This document shows positions 10,659 to 18,931 of a DNA stretch of 64,000 bases, piece after piece. The notes below the pieces were generated by a model. It ran no database searches and was not told the origin of the DNA. It saw only the letters and a program-made list of their open reading frames with translations. The DNA is from Eubacteriales bacterium (lineage in GTDB: Bacteria > Bacillota > Clostridia > Lachnospirales > Lachnospiraceae): NCBI GenBank assembly GCA_030536855.1, contig JAUNPK010000001.1:68965-132964 (forward strand), in the 5' to 3' direction. Position 1 is the stretch's first letter. Each line of letters opens with the position of its first letter. The position numbers and the translations under genes were made by a program.

Positions 10659-11525
10659 TCATAATATCTTTCCGTAAAATGTATTTTCGCCTCTATCTGT
10701 AACAGGTATTGCCATCTCCTTATAACTCATTTTGAAAGCAAATGTGTCCCTTCTCATATCATTCCACACTTCCCGGTCAAAGGGATTACAGGCGTAATCC
10801 ATAAGCTTCAGGGACTGAAAATTATTCACAGGGATATTATCAATAATATTTCTTATAGTTTCTACATTTTCATATGATACATTAATCAATCTGTCCACGA
10901 GAAAATAATCCAGAAGATCATCCCTGATTGACCAGTACAACTCAAAGGCTTCAATAACAAAACCAAAAAGAGGATTCTGCTTCTTTGACAACATAAAATT
11001 TGCCGCCCACTTCCCCTTTGCAGTCACATCTCCTGTCCAGGAAGGTTTACCCGGCTTTATGGTATAAAAATCCTCCTTAAAAATATCTTTAAACCTGTCA
11101 TCACTGATAAAATATGTAGCATCCAACCACAGTCCGCCATATCTGTATAAAAGCTGCACCCTTAAAATATCCGACAGATGAGTCATGGAAATTCTGCCTT
11201 CATTAAAGCGGTTAACAATTGTTTCTGAAAATCCGGCATAGTTCATATAATTATCAAATGTGATAAAATGTATCTTGGCAATATCCTCAGGGAGATGCTT
11301 ATATACACTATCAACACATTTTTTCACCAGCTCCGGCGCATTTTCCAAACCCTGCCACCAGCATATCCATACCGGAATTTTATTTTCAAAATCAACCTCT
11401 CCTTCCACAGGCAAAAGTTGAAGGTACTCTCCCCTGTTATATTTATCAATAAGATCAATTGATATAAGGTACAAATACCTGTTGATTTTTTCACTCATCT
11501 CTTCAGTATAGTTAGTCTCAAACAT
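10659..11525 (-). CDS. Capsular polysaccharide-type glycosyltransferase (Caps_synth family)
   Basis: A 288-residue cytoplasmic glycosyltransferase with the sugar-binding DXD region of the OCH1/Caps_synth group. HLSDILRVQLLYRYGGLWLD followed by ATYF is at about residues 118-142; in this family it binds the nucleotide-sugar metal complex. An N-terminal IPVWICWWQG motif is also typical. Its start overlaps the end of the upstream GT2 gene by 8 bases, so the two are translationally coupled. Donor and acceptor cannot be told from sequence. It lies at the ribosomal-cluster edge of the glycan island and may act on flagellin or a surface polymer. Confidence 0.85.
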   Translation of the reverse strand: MFETNYTEEMSEKINRYLYLISIDLIDKYNRGEYLQLLPVEGEVDFENKIPVWICWWQGLENAPELVKKCVDSVYKHLPEDIAKIHFITFDNYMNYAGFSETIVNRFNEGRISMTHLSDILRVQLLYRYGGLWLDATYFISDDRFKDIFKEDFYTIKPGKPSWTGDVTAKGKWAANFMLSKKQNPLFGFVIEAFELYWSIRDDLLDYFLVDRLINVSYENVETIRNIIDNIPVNNFQSLKLMDYACNPFDREVWNDMRRDTFAFKMSYKEMAIPVTDRGENTFYGKIL

Positions 11526-13809
11526 ATTCTTTCGCCTCTCTTAAATACGAAACACAGAAATCAACAGCCTCCTCAACATTTCTGATGCCATGCTCCACCG
11601 CATTTACCGTAAATCCGTCTTTCCTCATAACCTCATCGTAACTACCTGCGCAGGAATCACCATTATCATAACCATTATAATCAGCCTTATCTTCAGCCAC
11701 TCCCGGACTAATATACCTGCTGCATAAATTATCGAACCACTCAATATCACCCTCAGTTAACTTAAAGGCTCCCAGCCTTAGTGTGTTGAGCTTTCTGAAA
11801 AATTCATCATCGCTGATATCCATCTGCCTTATTATAAATGAAAATGCGTTACTCCAATCCACCGATTTTATAAAATCCTCATCCACAACCCCCAGAGAAA
11901 TACCATACAGCAAAGAAATATACAAATATATCACTTCTCCACCCACATCCGGTATCATTCTCTCAATATATCCCGGGCAGCTTTGTCCCATCATCATATT
12001 GTTATCCCACAAATGAAATTCTTTTTTTGCTTTCTGGCTCACCTTAAGGTTCTGGCAGCCTATTGATGAAGATGACTGTCCAACTATGGAAAGAGTTTCA
12101 TTTATGTGTACGTATCTGTCGTAAATGCAGAGGTTAAGCATACCTGTGGAGATGTCCTGATTCACTCCGCCCCATAAACGTCCGGTTTTCTCATACATTG
12201 TCTCAAGATATCTTCTTCTGAATCCCGAAGTCATGTAAAGGGTTGGCATATCATACATTTTGTCAGGACTTTCCAGGGCCTGTCTAAGCACTTCTGAAGA
12301 ATCCTTATATGTATAAGAAACTTCTTTTCCCTCATAAATATGGGGAACATTGAATATATTTTTTAATTCATGATTCTGACTTACTCCCGGCCATTGGTAG
12401 CCGGCAAATCCCCATTGAAACAAGTCCTCCTCCGGGTGCTTATCCAAGGCATTATCCAGTACATCAAGTATCCATGGGAACACTCCGTCATCAGCACCCA
12501 GGGGAATTATAAACTCACCTGTTGAATTAAGAATTGCAAATTCAAAACTTCGTGCAAGAGGAAAATTATAGGTTGTTTTTATGTATTTTATCCTGCCTGA
12601 TGTATTGTTACAGACTTCTCGACAATTCTGTACATTTTCTGTCAGTTCTTCACACAGTTTCTTAATCTCATCATTTTCAACATCTGAATTGTCACTGACA
12701 ACAATTTCATAATCATTACGATGAATTTTAAGACATGTCATAAGGGTATGCCTCAATGTTACATTATTATTTCTTGCAGGTATCACAAAAGAATATTTAA
12801 TATTATTATTTTTAACATTATTAGCGGAAACACTGTTACCCTCAATGCATTTACGGGAATTAACCCCATACATTGTATCTATATACTTAAGATATCCTCC
12901 GACTCTTCCCACATGAAGTTTATCCTCCAGATAATCCTTCTCACATCTGGTAAGCCTTTCACAGTGTCTTTTGTAATCTTGATGCACACATATCTCATCA
13001 ATAGTGAAACCTTTGGAAATCACAATGTTATATTCTTCCTCATTATAAACGTATTCCTTAAGGCTACTGTAGTCTCTCTCTCCTGACTCACTGGAATTAA
13101 GATATACAAACTCCGGCAAGACACCCAGACACCGTAAGCCTATTTCCATCAATCGGTACAGCAATTGACTTTCATTATCCGATTCATCACAAAGCAATAT
13201 CACTTTGCCCCCAGACAATAAAAGAGGAAAAATATTAAATACCTTTAAATCTTCATATCCCAAAACTTCGTTGTAATTCCTTTTATACAATTCAACAAAC
13301 AAAGAGGTTGCAAAGTCTTCATGACAAATATAGAGATAATCACACAATTTCTTTAACCCGTCTCTGCTGTCAATACAGAAATCCCCAGACTCAAGCCCTC
13401 TCGTTCCACACTCCTTATGCTCAAATTCAGATTCAAATCCCTCTGGTTCTTCCTGCACTCCACACATCCGGTCAAACTCATACTTCAATCTATTGTAATC
13501 ATTTAAGTTATTATTTCTTTTATACAGTTTCAGCATAAAAGAAACATACTCCTCTGTGCCCTCATACATATAGTCCAGACTACATTTCCCCTTAAGAAAA
13601 TCAATAATGTTTCTAATGCCTTCTTCATTATCCGGATTCTCATCCAGCTTCTTAAACATAAGCTTTGCATTACTTACAAACCATTTCACCCCAACAGGCT
13701 TCACTCTGTATATCTGTTCCAGAAGAGACTGACTTTCCTCTGTATTTCCTTGTTCAATCATCATATCGATTTTATCAAGAATTCCATCAAATTTAGTGTT
13801 TCCGGTCAT
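11518..13809 (-). CDS. Large family 2 glycosyltransferase with N-terminal extension
   Basis: A 763-residue protein. The first 330 residues resemble no named domain I can identify; the start (LLEQIYRVKPVGVKWFVSNA) is helical and repeat-like. A GT-A family 2 domain follows from about residue 337: YSFVIPARNNNVTLRHTL, then the acidic IPLGADDGVFPWIL. About 200 C-terminal residues are of unknown role. No membrane segment is seen. It is the first gene of a two-gene operon with the Caps_synth gene. Function is glycosyl transfer to an unknown acceptor, with flagellin plausible from context. Confidence 0.85.
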   Translation of the reverse strand: MTGNTKFDGILDKIDMMIEQGNTEESQSLLEQIYRVKPVGVKWFVSNAKLMFKKLDENPDNEEGIRNIIDFLKGKCSLDYMYEGTEEYVSFMLKLYKRNNNLNDYNRLKYEFDRMCGVQEEPEGFESEFEHKECGTRGLESGDFCIDSRDGLKKLCDYLYICHEDFATSLFVELYKRNYNEVLGYEDLKVFNIFPLLLSGGKVILLCDESDNESQLLYRLMEIGLRCLGVLPEFVYLNSSESGERDYSSLKEYVYNEEEYNIVISKGFTIDEICVHQDYKRHCERLTRCEKDYLEDKLHVGRVGGYLKYIDTMYGVNSRKCIEGNSVSANNVKNNNIKYSFVIPARNNNVTLRHTLMTCLKIHRNDYEIVVSDNSDVENDEIKKLCEELTENVQNCREVCNNTSGRIKYIKTTYNFPLARSFEFAILNSTGEFIIPLGADDGVFPWILDVLDNALDKHPEEDLFQWGFAGYQWPGVSQNHELKNIFNVPHIYEGKEVSYTYKDSSEVLRQALESPDKMYDMPTLYMTSGFRRRYLETMYEKTGRLWGGVNQDISTGMLNLCIYDRYVHINETLSIVGQSSSSIGCQNLKVSQKAKKEFHLWDNNMMMGQSCPGYIERMIPDVGGEVIYLYISLLYGISLGVVDEDFIKSVDWSNAFSFIIRQMDISDDEFFRKLNTLRLGAFKLTEGDIEWFDNLCSRYISPGVAEDKADYNGYDNGDSCAGSYDEVMRKDGFTVNAVEHGIRNVEEAVDFCVSYLREAKEYV

Positions 13810-13889
13810 TAAATATCCTCATATTATACTTTCCTGTTATTTCACTTTCTACTAATTAAAAGTATACAACATAAATACATCAAAAACTA

Positions 13890-13917
13890 TTGCAAAAATA
13901 TAAAAATGTATTAAAAT
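13890..13917 (+). promoter_or_regulatory. Possible promoter of the FliD-like gene
   Basis: TTGCAA, 16-base spacer, TAAAAT on the plus strand in the AT-rich divergent gap 13810-14074, leaving a leader of about 150 bases. I see no SigD-type promoter here, unlike the main flagellar genes. Weak evidence. Confidence 0.3.
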
Positions 13918-14074
13918 AGAAAAAAAGTGGACTTTTATGCCCTTACATATTTTTACACATTTTCTTATCGCGGAATGTTCACTATTTACGCGAATGTTTT
14001 GGAAATATATACATATACACAGGAAACGGATTTCCTGCAGATTTATTGATTATACAGACAAGGAGGTGACTGTT

Positions 14075-15400
14075 ATGATCAGTAGTGTTTATAGCTACTA
14101 TTTGTCCCAGTACGGACATAAAGCTAACTCGAAGTATGATTCTCATACCAAACTCCAACTAAAGAATACATACAGTAAGGTTGTCAGAATTAACAGTCAG
14201 ACTCCTACTTATAAACTTGATGTGACAGAAGCTGCCCAGAAGTATGCCATTGACCTTAAGGAAAATGCCAGAGAATTAAGCAACATCGCTTTAGAACTTT
14301 CAGATACCGAAAGCGGTGCCATGACTTTCAAAAAGACCGCAGTTTCCAGCAATCCTGATGCTGTATCAGCAAAATTTATCGGAAATAGCGGAAGTGTTGA
14401 CGGATTTGAAGTATCAGTTAAGCAGCTTGCATCCAACCAGATTAATACAGGAAACTATTTGCAACCTAATTCCAAACTGATACAACCGGGAGAATATTCC
14501 TTTGATTTGAATATTAACAATCTGACTTATGAATTTCAGTTCAACGTTGATGAGAACGAATCCAGCAACGACATACAGAATAAGCTTTCCAGACTTATCA
14601 ACCGCTCCAATATCGGACTGATTTCCGGTGTTGTGGAAGACAGCCTCGGCAATACTGCTCTTAGCATTGAGTCAGAGTCCACCGGACTTAACGGCGTAAA
14701 GCCAACCATATTCAACATAAAAGCTAACAATGACCGTCAGGCAAACAACCCCGATTTTGTTGAAGGTTTCGATAAACATACCACAGAAAAGAATGATAAG
14801 CTGATTAACACGTTAGGACTTGACCGTGTTACACAGTATCCTGGCAATGCAATATTTGCAATCAATGGAGAGGAGCGATTCTCTCCAAGTAATGATATAA
14901 CCATTAATAAAGCTTATGTACTGTCATTTCACAATACAACTGAGGAACCTGTTGCAATAAGCCTGAAAGCCGATGCAGATTCCATTGCCGAAAGTATTAA
15001 TGAACTGATTTCCGGCTATAACAATCTCATATCTGTTGCCACTGATGAGAGCAACAACCGTTTTGACGGTAATGCCAAGCTTCGTAAAGAAATTGCAGCT
15101 ATTGCAAAGACATACAGGGAACAGCTTAACAGCAACGGACTCACTGTAAATGATGACGGAAGTATAGAAATTAACAAGCATGCTATTCTAAAAGCTGCCA
15201 ACGACAATTCCATCAACGGTATATTTGAAAGCCTTGATTCTTTTAAGAATGCTATTCAAAGTAAAGCAGAGGACATCGCTGTTAACCCTATGAATTATGT
15301 CAACAACAAGATTGTAGCATACAAGAATCCACACAGAACCATTACGGATCCCTATAATTTATCAGCTTACTCCGGAATGATGTTTAACGGATATATTTGA
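14075..15400 (+). CDS. FliD-like protein (second, divergent filament-cap homologue)
   Basis: A 441-residue protein from MISSVYSYYL, preceded by AAGGAGGTGA 6 bases upstream; an in-frame ATG at 13937 lacks a ribosome site. The middle matches FliD: SGSVDGFEVSVKQLASNQ corresponds to the FliD 'G...V..LA' segment, and SIAESINELISGYNNLIS is the hallmark of the FliD C-terminal domain. It lacks the classic N-terminus (GMDTESLVAALV) and the terminal heptad coiled coil seen in the main fliD at 49773-51905. It may cap a different structure or be a secreted hook-filament accessory. The gene stands alone on the plus strand. Confidence 0.75.
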   Translation: MISSVYSYYLSQYGHKANSKYDSHTKLQLKNTYSKVVRINSQTPTYKLDVTEAAQKYAIDLKENARELSNIALELSDTESGAMTFKKTAVSSNPDAVSAKFIGNSGSVDGFEVSVKQLASNQINTGNYLQPNSKLIQPGEYSFDLNINNLTYEFQFNVDENESSNDIQNKLSRLINRSNIGLISGVVEDSLGNTALSIESESTGLNGVKPTIFNIKANNDRQANNPDFVEGFDKHTTEKNDKLINTLGLDRVTQYPGNAIFAINGEERFSPSNDITINKAYVLSFHNTTEEPVAISLKADADSIAESINELISGYNNLISVATDESNNRFDGNAKLRKEIAAIAKTYREQLNSNGLTVNDDGSIEINKHAILKAANDNSINGIFESLDSFKNAIQSKAEDIAVNPMNYVNNKIVAYKNPHRTITDPYNLSAYSGMMFNGYI

Positions 15401-15442
15401 AAACAGCTGTTGCAACAAGTTCTATGCAACAGCTGTTTTTTG
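15401..15442. terminator. Bidirectional terminator
   Basis: Perfect 14-base arms AAACAGCTGTTGCA / TGCAACAGCTGTTT with a run of six T on the plus side and AAA/TTT on the other. It ends the FliD-like gene. The stop codon of the convergent GT2 pseudogene lies inside the stem. Confidence 0.85.
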
Positions 15443-16206
15443 TTTATTCTCATTTGTATTATTCTGCTCAAAAACGCTCTTCTTAAGTCCTGTATACTCC
15501 TTATTCCTCATAAGAAGCAAATCATCATAAGGCACATCCGAATAATTATTCCATGTTATCCTGGCGGGCTCCTCAAGCAGTTCTAATTTCAGCGCATCAA
15601 TAGTTCCCAGACCCAGAAGAAATTTATGGGAACCAAACAAATACCTTAAATTGGTTCCATCTTTCAATACCTTGGATTTATACTCATTATATCTTTCAGG
15701 CAGCATATTGTTGGTTTTTGTCCATCTTGTCACCCATATATCAAACGCCTTTTTATACCACATGGATTCGCTTTTGTCAGAGCACCTGTAATCTTCAAGA
15801 CAGTCCCTTATAAGTTCAATACTCACCTTTTCGGAGTCTACTGCTTTTCTGTCAATCATGTCAAACAATGCTGAATATTGAATAAATGAGTGTTCACCAT
15901 CCACACTGTATCTGTCATTATATGACTTCCAGTCCGTTATATAATCCAAAAGTTTTGTACTCATTATTGTAAATTCCAGTGATGTTGCAGCCCAGCCCCA
16001 CTTTTGGTAAAACTCCACAGGGTCATTTATAATCATATGTTCATAGGGATTTATAATATTGTCACCGGGCTGTGCAATTGCCAGAAAAAAAACATCTCTT
16101 GGGGAATTGTTCATGCGGTCTGCTATGAGTTTAACTCCATTTTCCGTAAAACATCCCCTATGGTATCCGGATGATTGTATGTGGGAATACAGATTGCCGT
16201 CTTCAT
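15422..16206 (-). pseudogene. Family 2 glycosyltransferase, broken by internal deletion and frameshift
   Basis: The gene starts at ATG 16206 behind GGGAGG and reads MKTAICIPTYNHPDTIGDVL, the classic GT2 N-terminus. After about 28 codons it hits a stop. From TENGVKLIADRM onward the sequence continues in another frame as a 230-residue open reading frame ending at 15422. That frame matches the C-terminal half of the GT2 proteins at 28390 and 30187 (W-rich segment, WYKKAFDIWVTRW, LPERYNEYKSK). About 80-100 codons between the two parts, including most of the catalytic domain, are missing. Confidence 0.8.
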
Positions 16207-16241
16207 TCTAACCTCCCAAGAATATACTCACGTTAAATAAT

Positions 16242-16296
16242 AAAAAAGCCTGCAAACTACACAAGGCATAAACTCCTTTGCATAATTTACAGACTT
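16242..16296 (-). terminator. Terminator of the small-paralogue operon
   Basis: Minus strand: AAGTCTGTAAA pairs with TTTGCAGGCTT (with G-U pairs) and an inner AAGG/CCTT stem, followed by TTTTTT. It lies directly 3' of the 123-residue gene. Confidence 0.7.
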
Positions 16297-16313
16297 ATAA
16301 TTTCACCAAACAA

Positions 16314-16685
16314 TTAAGCAGCCTTTGCAATAATACCATCAGCCTCTGTCTTAAAAGTCTCAACAAACTTCAAAAGCCCCTTGAAAGCTTCAACTCGCTC
16401 AGAATCATCCTCTGCCTTATTGGCATCATTAAGACGAATTACCGATTTATTAACCTCATTCTCATCAATAACAACTCCGCCTGCGTTGATAAGACTCTTT
16501 GTTCCGTCATAAACGCTGAATATCCAATGCATTCCCTTAAGAATACTATGCATGTAATCATCTGTATCAGGAAGCTTTTCACCTGAATACTCTTTGATAA
16601 TTCTGCTGATTGCCTTAATCATCTTCTCGCAATATGGGCTTGCAGCCTCCAATGCCTCAACCTGTTCTAACTGTTCATTACTCAT
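16314..16685 (-). CDS. Small helical protein of unknown function, copy 2
   Basis: A 123-residue, probably all-helical soluble protein I do not recognise. It is clearly a paralogue of the 122-residue protein encoded just upstream. Shared landmarks are YC near residue 19, a DTDDY motif, YDGTKSL and an 'I.IDE..VN' segment. No signal peptide, membrane segment or cysteine motif is seen. Good AGGAGG ribosome site; 15 bases follow the upstream paralogue, so they form a two-gene operon. Placed among flagellar and glycan genes; size and helicity would suit a chaperone or export adaptor, but that is a guess. Confidence 0.7.
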   Translation of the reverse strand: MSNEQLEQVEALEAASPYCEKMIKAISRIIKEYSGEKLPDTDDYMHSILKGMHWIFSVYDGTKSLINAGGVVIDENEVNKSVIRLNDANKAEDDSERVEAFKGLLKFVETFKTEADGIIAKAA

Positions 16686-16700
16686 ACGAAATACCTCCTC

Positions 16701-17069
16701 TTAATTAATGCTAATCATTTTATCGGCAGCCTCTTTAAAAGCTTTAATAAATTCTTTTATTTTCTGCAATGCCTCTGCCTTTGCACTATCCTCATTATTC
16801 TGAACGGCCGCTGATAGTGATTTTACACACTCATTGACCGATGCTTCATCAATGGTTATGCCTTCCCCTGCAAGTAACGACTTTGTGGAATTATACATTT
16901 CAAATGATGTGTTAATACCATCCACTGTCATTCGGAAGTATTCATCTGTATCATCCTTTTTATCTCCCAATAATTCAGGAACCACAGTATCAATCACACG
17001 AATTACATTTACACAATATGTTGATGCTTCCTTTAGCACCTCAAGCTGTTGTTGTTTAATATCCTCCAT
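16701..17069 (-). CDS. Small helical protein of unknown function, copy 1
   Basis: A 122-residue soluble helical protein, tandem paralogue of the next gene: EASTYCVNVIRVID aligns with EAASPYCEKMIKAIS, and YNSTKSLLAGEGITIDEASV with YDGTKSLINAGGVVIDENEV. Its C-terminal third is lysine/glutamate rich. It starts at ATG 17069 about 15 bases after a GAAGGGA. A structured leader with a possible pseudoknot lies upstream. I recognise no domain; function unknown. Confidence 0.7.
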   Translation of the reverse strand: MEDIKQQQLEVLKEASTYCVNVIRVIDTVVPELLGDKKDDTDEYFRMTVDGINTSFEMYNSTKSLLAGEGITIDEASVNECVKSLSAAVQNNEDSAKAEALQKIKEFIKAFKEAADKMISIN

Positions 17070-17123
17070 GACAAATTCCCTTCTATAGACCTTATATTAT
17101 TTATAACCATATATGATGTAGTA

Positions 17124-17210
17124 GCAAATGTCCGAAACACACGGGAAATAAAAAGCACCGATATATATCCGGACATTTGCCTTACAGCACATCTGGTATA
17201 TATATCGGTG
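17124..17210 (-). promoter_or_regulatory. Terminator with overlapping alternative helix (possible pseudoknot)
   Basis: Two interleaved inverted repeats lie between the ligase gene and the small-paralogue operon. Helix A is CACCGATATATAT (17198-17210) with ATATATATCGGTG (17156-17168), followed on the minus strand by CTTTTTATTT, a plausible terminator for the ligase. Helix B is GCAAATGTCCG (17170-17180) with CGGACATTTGC (17124-17134). The order A-B-A'-B' means both cannot form as simple hairpins, so they must compete or make a pseudoknot. Confidence 0.6.
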
Positions 17211-17259
17211 TAAAATCCTTTTTCTTAACCCTTATCTTGTATTTTTAATTTGATCCTTT

Positions 17260-18645
17260 TTAATTTGAAAGCATTTCCTCAACCGCCTCCTGGTCAACCT
17301 CTCCGTTTTCCAATCTTGGAAGTGGGGATTTGCTTATGAAAACCTTCTGGATTTCCCATCTGTAACCTTTTTTCTCGTTATATCTGTCTATCTTTCTGAC
17401 AAACTTATCCTTTGATGTATCCTTGTCAACAGGTACAATAACCACTGTCAGCTTATCATCAAAAAGCGTAACAAAGCATTCTGCCACATCACTGATTTTG
17501 TTAATTTCACTAACGGTAACATATCTGCTTATTTTCTCCCCTGTAGGAAGCAGGATAATATCAGGGTTTCTCTTTACAAGAATAAGATTTCCTCTCTCAT
17601 TAATTCTTCCATAATCACCTGTATGATAATAACCGTCAATAACAACGGAAGAAGTATATTTCTCATCTTTATCATACCCCTTCATTAAACAGTCACCTTT
17701 AACAAGTATCTCACCATCTGAAGCTATCTTCACGCAGGAATTATCAAAAAGCTTATACGTACCATCCATAGTACTGTTAACCCCTATACACCCTGAAGCT
17801 TCCGTCATACCATAGATATTGTACACCTTTAAATCTCTGTCCTTAAGAATCTCAAAAAGCCTGAAGGAACAGCTTGCTCCGCCGATCATAATAATCTTCA
17901 AGGACTCATTAAATGCTTTAATTTTCTTAAGATATTCTATCATAGACGGCGTTCCCGGAAGAATCGTAGGGTCATAATAATGCGTATCCGCATCTATATG
18001 TCTCAATCCCCTTCCCACACATACGCAGGCTCCGTTGTTAAGTGGCCATATAAGACTGTATATAAATCCAAATATATGATGCAGGGAACCCTGTGCAAGG
18101 ACCTTATCTTCAGAAGAGCAAATACAGACTTTATTAATTGCATTTACAGTATTAATAATATTTGAAACCGACAGGACAACTGCCTTATCACATTCCTGTG
18201 GCACAGCTGTGTACATAAGAATGTTTCCCTCTTTGGTTGACTCATCAAAGACAGCCCCCTCTGTTTCATCCTTTTCCGCTCCGGGAATTATAATGGCATT
18301 ACTGTCTGCAAGAATATACTGATTAGTTGAGGACAGGATATAATCCGCTTCCACCTTCTTAAGCAATTCCCCCCGGGTTTCTTTCGGCAGGAAAAAATCT
18401 ACAAGAACTACGTCCTTTCCTGCTAATATAATACCAAACATATTGACAATCCATCTGTACGATGATGGTCCGTATATTGCAATTCTTTTTCCCTCAAAGT
18501 GAGAGAGATGAATTGCTTTATTGCAGACATCCTCAAACAGTTTCTTATATGTTACGGTTAATGTATCGTATACAATAGCTTCCTTATCTGCATATTTCTC
18601 TGCATTATTCTTAAGCATATTATAGAACAAACCTTCATTAGTCAT
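17260..18645 (-). CDS. Acyl-adenylate ligase family protein with degenerate catalytic motifs
   Basis: A 461-residue member of the AMP-binding (ANL) superfamily, starting at MTNEGLFYNM (ATG 18645, GGAGA upstream). Motifs visible: YGMTEASGC at about residue 300, YYHTGDYGRI and the KRNPDIILLPTGEKISR hinge. Two key places are abnormal. The phosphate-binding loop, normally YTSGTTGxPKG, reads YTAVPQECDKAV. The C-terminal catalytic lysine of the xGK motif is replaced, reading LPRLENGEVDQEA. The family activates carboxylic acids as acyl-AMP; this one may be impaired or specialised. Followed by the structured terminator at 17124-17210. The context suggests acyl or amino-acyl decoration of a glycan, but this is unproven. 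Confidence 0.75.
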   Translation of the reverse strand: MTNEGLFYNMLKNNAEKYADKEAIVYDTLTVTYKKLFEDVCNKAIHLSHFEGKRIAIYGPSSYRWIVNMFGIILAGKDVVLVDFFLPKETRGELLKKVEADYILSSTNQYILADSNAIIIPGAEKDETEGAVFDESTKEGNILMYTAVPQECDKAVVLSVSNIINTVNAINKVCICSSEDKVLAQGSLHHIFGFIYSLIWPLNNGACVCVGRGLRHIDADTHYYDPTILPGTPSMIEYLKKIKAFNESLKIIMIGGASCSFRLFEILKDRDLKVYNIYGMTEASGCIGVNSTMDGTYKLFDNSCVKIASDGEILVKGDCLMKGYDKDEKYTSSVVIDGYYHTGDYGRINERGNLILVKRNPDIILLPTGEKISRYVTVSEINKISDVAECFVTLFDDKLTVVIVPVDKDTSKDKFVRKIDRYNEKKGYRWEIQKVFISKSPLPRLENGEVDQEAVEEMLSN

Positions 18646-18834
18646 ACTTATCTCCATTCTCTCCCATCTTTTCTGCGCATAACAGGATTGTGTCAGATTT
18701 AACACATCACAAATTTCCATATACTGTAATTATAAACTTCTTTTACCATCATGTGCAACCCTAATTACCCAATTACTCCCGGCAATAACAGCATATAACG
18801 CAAGCAAGGTAATTGCTGCTGATAAAATCCAAAC

Positions 18835-18862
18835 TAAATATGTAACCAAAAACAGCCGATAA
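18835..18862 (+). promoter_or_regulatory. SigD (sigma-28)-like flagellar promoter
   Basis: TAAA (18835-18838), 16-base spacer, GCCGATAA (18855-18862): a full match to the flagellar -10 box, 70 bases before the CgeB-type glycosyltransferase. The same spacing is found in front of flgK2 in this window. It lies in the 286-base divergent gap 18646-18931, which otherwise holds no convincing gene. Confidence 0.65.
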
Positions 18863-18931
18863 ATTAAAGTGTACCCGGGTCTTAATATACTCGGATATAC
18901 CAAAATAAACATAGAATTTCAAGGAGTAATT

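Noticed and set aside
18730..18912. 60-codon minus-strand frame with a hydrophobic stretch
   Set aside because: No ribosome site, it overlaps the SigD-like promoter and leader of the plus-strand gene, and there is no recognisable protein; most likely chance.
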